From contig NC_015957.1 in the NCBI RefSeq assembly GCF_000147815.2, forward strand, positions 2,728,001 to 2,792,000: a stretch of DNA of 64,000 nucleotides. Direction: 5' to 3'. A program made the position numbers and the translations under genes. Of the stretch, positions 59,824 through 64,000 are shown one piece after another. Every line of letters begins with the position of its first letter. Within the stretch, counting starts at the first letter, position 1. Source of the stretch: Streptomyces violaceusniger Tu 4113. GTDB lineage: Bacteria > Actinomycetota > Actinomycetes > Streptomycetales > Streptomycetaceae. The notes under the pieces are model-generated. The model made no database searches. It saw only the letters and a list, made by a program, of their open reading frames with translations, and was not told where the DNA came from.

Positions 59824-60327
59824 GCGTAGGCTCGCTCGCACTCACGTGGCGCGGGGTTGCCCGAAACCGCGAACGAGATGGTGGCCCTACGGCCACGCGG
59901 TCGACGTAACTGAGGGTGATGCTGGCCTTTTGTGACCGGCCTAGCTTGATCCAAGGCGCAATCGGGCATGGGACGCTCCAGCTCATGCTGCCTGTGCGAG
60001 CTGTGAGACGCAGAGAGTGCCTGCATGGAAGCTGCGCGGACGAGCCACCTCAGGGACACAGCGCATCCCATCAAAACAATTGCGTGTGCATATTCTCGGG
60101 GGATGATCTTGCGACTCGCGGGAACCTCAACATCTATTAGCCCTGTTGCGGCTGGTCAAAGGATCTCGTGAACGTCCCAACTTACGACTTACGGGTAGCC
60201 CCCGGGCTTTGCGAGAGTGCTGGTCGAGTCTCATCTCGGCCAGCACTTTGTGTTTCCCGGAATCGTAGGTGAGCCCCCGAGCTGCCGCTAGATCTCGGCC
60301 GGTGCTGCGCGTACTCCCACCCGTGCG
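59824..60327. other. Intergenic region with hairpins, no gene
   Basis: Roughly 500 bases with no supported gene between the plus-strand membrane protein and the minus-strand TPR gene. It holds a small stem-loop at 59881-59896 and the strong hairpin listed separately at 60216-60247. Overall it is A/T-richer than the genes (for example TCAAAACAATTGCGTG near 60070). No promoter could be assigned with confidence, and short frames here have no ribosome sites. Confidence 0.35.
60216..60255. terminator. Strong hairpin with T-rich tail, likely terminator
   Basis: AGTGCTGGTCGAG at 60216-60228 pairs with CTCGGCCAGCACT at 60235-60247 over 13 positions with one wobble, leaving a six-base loop, and is followed by TTGTGTTT on the plus strand. 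This is the best intrinsic-terminator shape in the window. It would end plus-strand transcription from the upstream gene and, because the stem is symmetrical, probably also minus-strand reading from the TPR gene. Confidence 0.65.
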
Positions 60328-60837
60328 TCATGCGGTGGGCCCCGGGGCGGAGGCTCGGTGTGCGGTGTCCCGCAAGGTGATGGCCTCGGCAACCTGTGCG
60401 ATGGCGGTACGAATCGTGTCGCCGTAAGAGCCCCGGGGGAGGTTGGGGATGTGCTCTTCGGCCGCGTCGATGTGCTCAGTGGCGGCTTCGAAGGTTCCGA
60501 GTCGGCGGTAGTTGTCCGCAAGGTTGAGGTGCAGGGACGGGTAGAAGCCCGCGATATGAAGGCTGGCGTGATGCTCCTGGACGCGTTGCTCGGTCACGGC
60601 GGCGGCAGCGTCCAGGGCTCGAATGTCCCACGCCAGGGCCTGGGCGGGGTCTTCGTAGAGGTCTGCCAGGTAGTGCGCGAGGGTGCAGCGGTGGAGTGGG
60701 TCGCCATCGACCCCGATCGCGGACCACAGGCTCAGGAGTTTGTGACGGGCGGAGGCGACGTTGCCGACGCGACCTTCGGTGACGGCTTGGCTGATGGCTT
60801 CCATGGTCGGGTCGGGGCTGGCGGGAGTGGCGGTCAT
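60328..60837 (-). CDS. Tetratricopeptide-like small protein
   Basis: A 169-residue helical protein. Alternating helices carry TPR-type spacing: LAHYLADLYEDPAQALAWD, then FYPSLHLNLADNYRRLGTFE with the characteristic small/aromatic positions, and AATEHIDAAEEH. Such proteins are common in Streptomyces near the MerR-clamp genes, and are of unknown function. It is 23 bases after the end of the MerR fusion on the same strand, so the two are probably co-transcribed. No signal peptide or membrane segment is seen. Confidence 0.65.
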   Translation of the reverse strand: MTATPASPDPTMEAISQAVTEGRVGNVASARHKLLSLWSAIGVDGDPLHRCTLAHYLADLYEDPAQALAWDIRALDAAAAVTEQRVQEHHASLHIAGFYPSLHLNLADNYRRLGTFEAATEHIDAAEEHIPNLPRGSYGDTIRTAIAQVAEAITLRDTAHRASAPGPTA

Positions 60838-60860
60838 AGGAGTGGTCCTCGTCGTCTTGC

Positions 60861-61913
60861 TCAGGCGGAGTGGTGGGACTTGATGGGCATGGCCAGGGTG
60901 GTGAGATCGCCGCGATCGGCCGAGCGGATCGTGACGGGTTGGTCGGCTCCCCGTAGGTCGAGCATCACCTCGGGGCCGATGGCGGTGCTGACGGCCGGAT
61001 AGAGGGTGGTCAGCTGGAAGGAGATCCGCAGGTCCTGCCCCGTGACGGTGGCCGGGATCGGGACGTCGGGGTGTGCGTCACCGGCCGGCAGGATGTTCAT
61101 GCCGTGGGGGGCCAGGCGCAGCGCGACCCGCTCGCCGGGATGTTCTTCCAGAGCTCTCAGGAGTAGATCCTTCGAGACCGTTACCCGGGTGTTGACCTCG
61201 GGCAGTGACGCGAGCATCAGCCGGTAGTCGGGGAACTCCTCGGTCAGCAACCGGCAGTGCTGGTCCTCTCTGTCTGCCAGGCGTAGCCAGATCCCATGCC
61301 GCGTCGCCTCGACACGCACCAGCGTGCTGCGGCGGATCTCGGTGAGCGCGGCCCGCAACTCATCGCCGTGGACCGTGGCAGCCCATGCCGAGGTAGCTGG
61401 TTCGCCAGGCACCAGGGTTCGTGTGGAGAGCCGGTATCGGTCGGTGGCGGTCAGCGTGACCGCTTCTGGCGTCGCCTCAAGTCGCAGGCCGACGAGTACC
61501 GGCATCTCCGGTTCGTGGGCGGTCGCGGTCAGGACCTGCTCGACCGCGTCAGCGAAGACCGGGCCCTTCAGCGCGGTGATCGGCAGACTCGGCGTATCGA
61601 CGAGCGAGGACTTGAGAACCACGGCGGTACGCAGCGCGGCTGCCGCGTCCTCAAGCACTGTGGCGACGTGCTCGTCAATCAGCCGGACCGCCTCGTCAGA
61701 CCCGGCGTTGAGGACGGCCGCGACAGAAGTGAGGGGCATGGCGATCTCACGGAGGCTGCGCAGCGCGGTGGCCCATGCCACCTGGTCGGCGCTGTAGTAG
61801 CGGTAGCCCGAGACCGGGTCGACCTCGGCAGGCTGCAGCAGTTCGGAGTCGGCGTAGAACCGCAAGGCGCTTGAGGTCAGACCAGTGCGCCGGGCGAAGA
61901 TCCCGATCGGCAT
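60861..61913 (-). CDS. MerR-type regulator fused to a DNA polymerase III beta-clamp-like domain
   Basis: A 350-residue protein. The first ~75 residues are a MerR helix-turn-helix (MPIGIFARRTGLTSSALRFY, then YRYYSADQVAWA). The remaining ~240 residues resemble DnaN domains: LEATPEAVTLTATDRYRLS and EFPDYRLMLASLPEV are classical clamp strands, and the C-terminal SAD-LTTLAMPIK segment ends like a clamp domain 3. Known Streptomyces proteins share this fusion; how the clamp-like ring relates to regulation is unclear. The start is uncertain: ATG 61913 gives the normal MerR opening, GTG 61931 and TTG 61952 lie in frame upstream. Confidence 0.75.
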   Translation of the reverse strand: MPIGIFARRTGLTSSALRFYADSELLQPAEVDPVSGYRYYSADQVAWATALRSLREIAMPLTSVAAVLNAGSDEAVRLIDEHVATVLEDAAAALRTAVVLKSSLVDTPSLPITALKGPVFADAVEQVLTATAHEPEMPVLVGLRLEATPEAVTLTATDRYRLSTRTLVPGEPATSAWAATVHGDELRAALTEIRRSTLVRVEATRHGIWLRLADREDQHCRLLTEEFPDYRLMLASLPEVNTRVTVSKDLLLRALEEHPGERVALRLAPHGMNILPAGDAHPDVPIPATVTGQDLRISFQLTTLYPAVSTAIGPEVMLDLRGADQPVTIRSADRGDLTTLAMPIKSHHSA

Positions 61914-61956
61914 CAGTTCAGAATTCGGCACCCCGCCATCATTGAGCTTCAACCAA

Positions 61957-62520
61957 CTCGAAGGTCAACGCCGACCGGCAGCGCCGACGACCTCGCGACC
62001 TGCGCTCCCGGCTCACCTCGCTCATGGACCCGGCAGTGCTCGGCCGTATCGACATCAAGCACATCGACCAGCTCGCCCAGAGCGTCCTCAACGAGAACAC
62101 CGCGCCCGGCTCGCAGCGCAGCCTGATCACCGACGACCGGGCCCTGGACGTACTGCGCGAAGTCCTCTTCGAACACGACGAGCAGCGCTGGGACGCCGAG
62201 TTCCTCTTCGACGAATGGGAACAAATCGTCCTCGGCCAGTCCCTCGCCACCGTCAGGACTACTTCAAGGCCCGCCGCGCCGGAATGGGCCGCGCCCTCAA
62301 CCGTCCCGAGCGCGCCGTCATTTGGAAGATGCTCGACCAGTTCACCCTGCGCCTCAACGGCCTGGGTCGGGAGACCTGGGGCCAGGCCGCCGAACGCGCG
62401 ACCTCGCACCGACAGACGTGGAGTTCGAGGCAGCCGGGCGAGTGTGCGGCCAGCGGACCCGCGGGCCCGCCGTCGGGTCAGCCCTCGTCCAACACGCGTA
62501 CACAGAGCTGGAATAGGGTG
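61957..62520 (+). pseudogene. Internal fragment of a UvrD-like helicase, frameshifted
   Basis: Plus-strand sequence matching the middle of UvrD-type helicases, including the one at 25.6-27.7 kb in this window. GRIDIKHIDQLAQSV and RWDAEFLFDEWEQIVLGQ read in one frame. DYFKARRAGMGRALNRP and KMLDQFTLRLNGLG continue in the next frame. The change is explained by one missing G at 62256-62257. Walker A and the final motifs are absent, so the copy is a dead fragment. It starts directly next to the divergent MerR gene. No stop-free full-length frame exists. Confidence 0.7.
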
Positions 62521-63614
62521 CGGTTTGACGTGGAGGGTGACGTGTTCGGCCTGCTGGGGCGCAGCACGTGGTCGGTAGGTCGGGGACGAGTCAGTGTCAC
62601 GACGACGACCACGCTGCCGGCCGGGACCCGGCCCGCAGCGGAGTCAAAGGCCGTGCAGTGCGGTGTCGCATCCACCTCGGTCCTCGGCGAGATACCAGTC
62701 TGGCCCTGGCGGCGAAGCCGGGCATGAGGATGTGCTCGATGTGCCCGGCCCGGGTGCGCGGCGCCCCCTCAGCCGGCCCACGTCTTTGGAAGACATGGCG
62801 ACATCGTCGCCACCAGGGGGATTCTCCGCAGTTACAGGGGGTGTGGCACGACCAGCACCCGATTACGGTTCCCGCCGAGGAATCAAACTTGTGGCTTCAG
62901 CCGCAGGCCGTAGCGGGTCACCCCCAGGGGGACGGTCGGGGGTGTCAGGCCCAGCGCCAAGGCACTGCATCAGCATGTGTGTAATTTGTGACGGAAGCCA
63001 CACCATAACTATCGGTAATCCCTGTCGTGTAGTTCTCTGAGGTGGTGTTACGTGACAGTGGCCCAGCTGGGCGAGTGCCATAACTCTAAGTAACAGAGTG
63101 GTGGGTTGCTGGGATAGTCGCACGTCGGCTCTCTTTTCGGAATCACAATCGGATACGTATGCTCAGGCCCGTCTGCAGGGTGCTGCGGCTCGCATGAACC
63201 GGGGGGTTGGGCGGGCTTCTTTTTTCGCGGCCCCCGGATTCCGTATTGCTTCATGGGAGGGGATGCGTATGACCAGCGGCCGGAGACCTGCTTTACGCGC
63301 CCATCCCCGCAGCATCCGACGTTCCTCGTCGGCCAAGTTCCTCGGGGCGCAAGTCTCGGACTCGGCATGCGTTCGCCCTCAGAGCTGACGACGAGTTAAC
63401 GACTCAGAAAGCTAGCCTCGGCTTTGCAATATGAGGCATGGACATGCGCGGCGGTCGGCGTATCGCGACGTCAAACTCACCACAAGTTCAGGTCTCCGTA
63501 TAAGTCACCGGCGTCGAAGCTAGCGAACAGTTCCACAGTGCGTTCTCTCGATTCCGCGCCGTGTCCGCGGCGTGAACTTCCTCCCGAAATTCTTTGATTT
63601 GAGGAGACACGGAG
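62521..63614. other. Gene-poor region before the C-terminal-truncated gene
   Basis: About 1.1 kb with no convincing gene. Points noted: a CACCCCC/GGGGGTG inverted repeat at about 62920-62950, a long CCGGGGG/CCCCCGG pair around a T-run at 63195-63240, and a 39-codon frame at 63269-63388 (MTSGRRPALRAH...) that has GGGAGGGG six bases upstream but no family. A second tiny frame near 62975 (MCVICDGSHTITIGN) has three cysteines and a weak ribosome site. The final 50 bases probably hold the promoter of the last gene. None is supported well enough to call. Confidence 0.3.
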
Positions 63615-64000
63615 TTGGACGACAAGGTTCTCGCAGCTCAGAAGTGGGTCAACAAGACGTACGCGGGCGTCAGCGGATATACCCGATGTCCGGAGGACGG
63701 GCGCACCGGCTGGGCGACGATGTACTCCCTCACCATGGGTTTGCAAAAGCAGCTCGGCATCAGCCCAGTGGTGGCAAACTTCGGCGCCGGCACTCTCGCG
63801 AAGCTCACCGCCCACGGCAGCATCGGCCCGGACGAGCCGAACGTCAACATCAGGAAGATCGTCCAGCACGCCCTGTTCTGTAAGGGGTACTGGGGCGGCG
63901 ACGGCGAAGGGAACTTCGACCTCCTTATGGCCGAGTCCGTCGCCGCCTTCAAGACCGACGCCGGTCTCGGCGAAACCAGCGGCATGGTGCAGCCGAAGAT
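63615..64000 (+). CDS. Peptidoglycan-binding/DUF1906 glycoside-hydrolase-like protein, 5' part
   Basis: A TTG-started gene runs off the window after 128 codons. GAGGAG at 63601-63606 lies eight bases before TTG 63615. The protein begins MDDKVLAAQKWVNKTYAGV, then RCPEDGRTGWATMYSLTMGL and KIVQHALFCKGYWGG, a repeated helix pattern of peptidoglycan-binding type 1 modules. This is the N-terminal arrangement I know from Streptomyces proteins with a DUF1906/Rv2525c-like glycoside-hydrolase-like domain. There is no signal peptide in the visible part. No conclusion about the catalytic half is possible because it lies beyond 64000. Confidence 0.7.
   Translation, partial: MDDKVLAAQKWVNKTYAGVSGYTRCPEDGRTGWATMYSLTMGLQKQLGISPVVANFGAGTLAKLTAHGSIGPDEPNVNIRKIVQHALFCKGYWGGDGEGNFDLLMAESVAAFKTDAGLGETSGMVQPK

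Noticed and set aside
62975..63041. 22-codon cysteine-containing frame (possible peptide precursor)
   Set aside because: No modifying enzymes nearby, weak ribosome site, and chance frames of this size are common.
1..64000. CRISPR arrays, tRNA/rRNA genes, integrase or attachment-site repeats
   Set aside because: None could be seen: no regularly spaced repeats, no cloverleaf with intact arms, no recombinase frame.

Overview
The window looks like Streptomyces or a close relative. Base composition is very GC-rich with third-position GC bias, many genes start with GTG or TTG, and neighbouring genes overlap as GTGA or ATGA. The families are typical of the genus: DUF397/XRE/anti-sigma-like ATPase trios, an EccC/EccD type VII locus, a MerR fused to a sliding-clamp-like domain, and a DUF1906-type glycoside-hydrolase-like gene. 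No rRNA, tRNA, CRISPR array, integrase or intact insertion sequence is visible.

Layout. (1) 1-4.7 kb: a tightly packed plus-strand operon for small-molecule or nucleotide-sugar chemistry (histidine phosphatase tail, phosphotransferase, SDR epimerase, adenosylhomocysteinase-like protein, Nudix, CMP-Kdo-synthetase-like), followed by a dead amidase fragment. (2) 5.1-10.2 kb: four overlapping genes that look like a conflict/defence system: methyltransferase, NACHT NTPase fused to a formylglycine-generating-enzyme-like domain, a small OB-like protein and a membrane protein. (3) 10.5-23.2 kb: a type VII secretion locus with three small WXG100-like/helical proteins, a large polymorphic nuclease toxin, its Imm49 immunity protein, EccD, a ParA/MinD-like ATPase, EccC and a DUF6177-like protein. 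(4) 23.3-45.4 kb: eight minus-strand genes forming one defence operon. In transcription order they are an N6-adenine methylase, a Ser/Thr kinase, a SNF2/RapA-type DrmD-like helicase, a PglX/DrmMI-like methyltransferase, a 2252-residue DUF1998 helicase with a nuclease-like domain, a RelE-like/UvrD fusion, and a Septu-like ATPase plus HNH pair. (5) 45.5-46.5 kb: a decaying XRE/DUF397/HATPase module with single-base frameshifts. (6) 46.6-53.7 kb: CoiA-like protein, a helical protein with a J-domain-like segment, a possible GrpE-like protein, an Hsp70 fused to an NYN/Zc3h12a-type RNase domain, and a DUF429 protein. (7) 53.7-57.9 kb: a minus-strand two-gene unit with a phospholipase-D-fold protein. 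(8) 58.5-64 kb: an unknown membrane/coiled-coil protein, a TPR protein, the MerR-clamp fusion, a frameshifted helicase fragment, a gene-poor kilobase, and the 5' end of a peptidoglycan-binding/DUF1906-like gene.

How the parts fit. Most of 5-58 kb is a defence and interbacterial-conflict island. The type VII locus would export its nuclease toxin while Imm49 protects the producer. The eight-gene operon mixes parts known from DISARM, Druantia, Pgl/BREX and Septu and probably acts as modification-dependent anti-phage defence. The Hsp70-RNase cluster is the most unusual candidate: a chaperone ATPase wired directly to an RNA-cleaving domain and encoded next to possible co-chaperones. All functions are inferred from reading the sequence. 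No database search was run.
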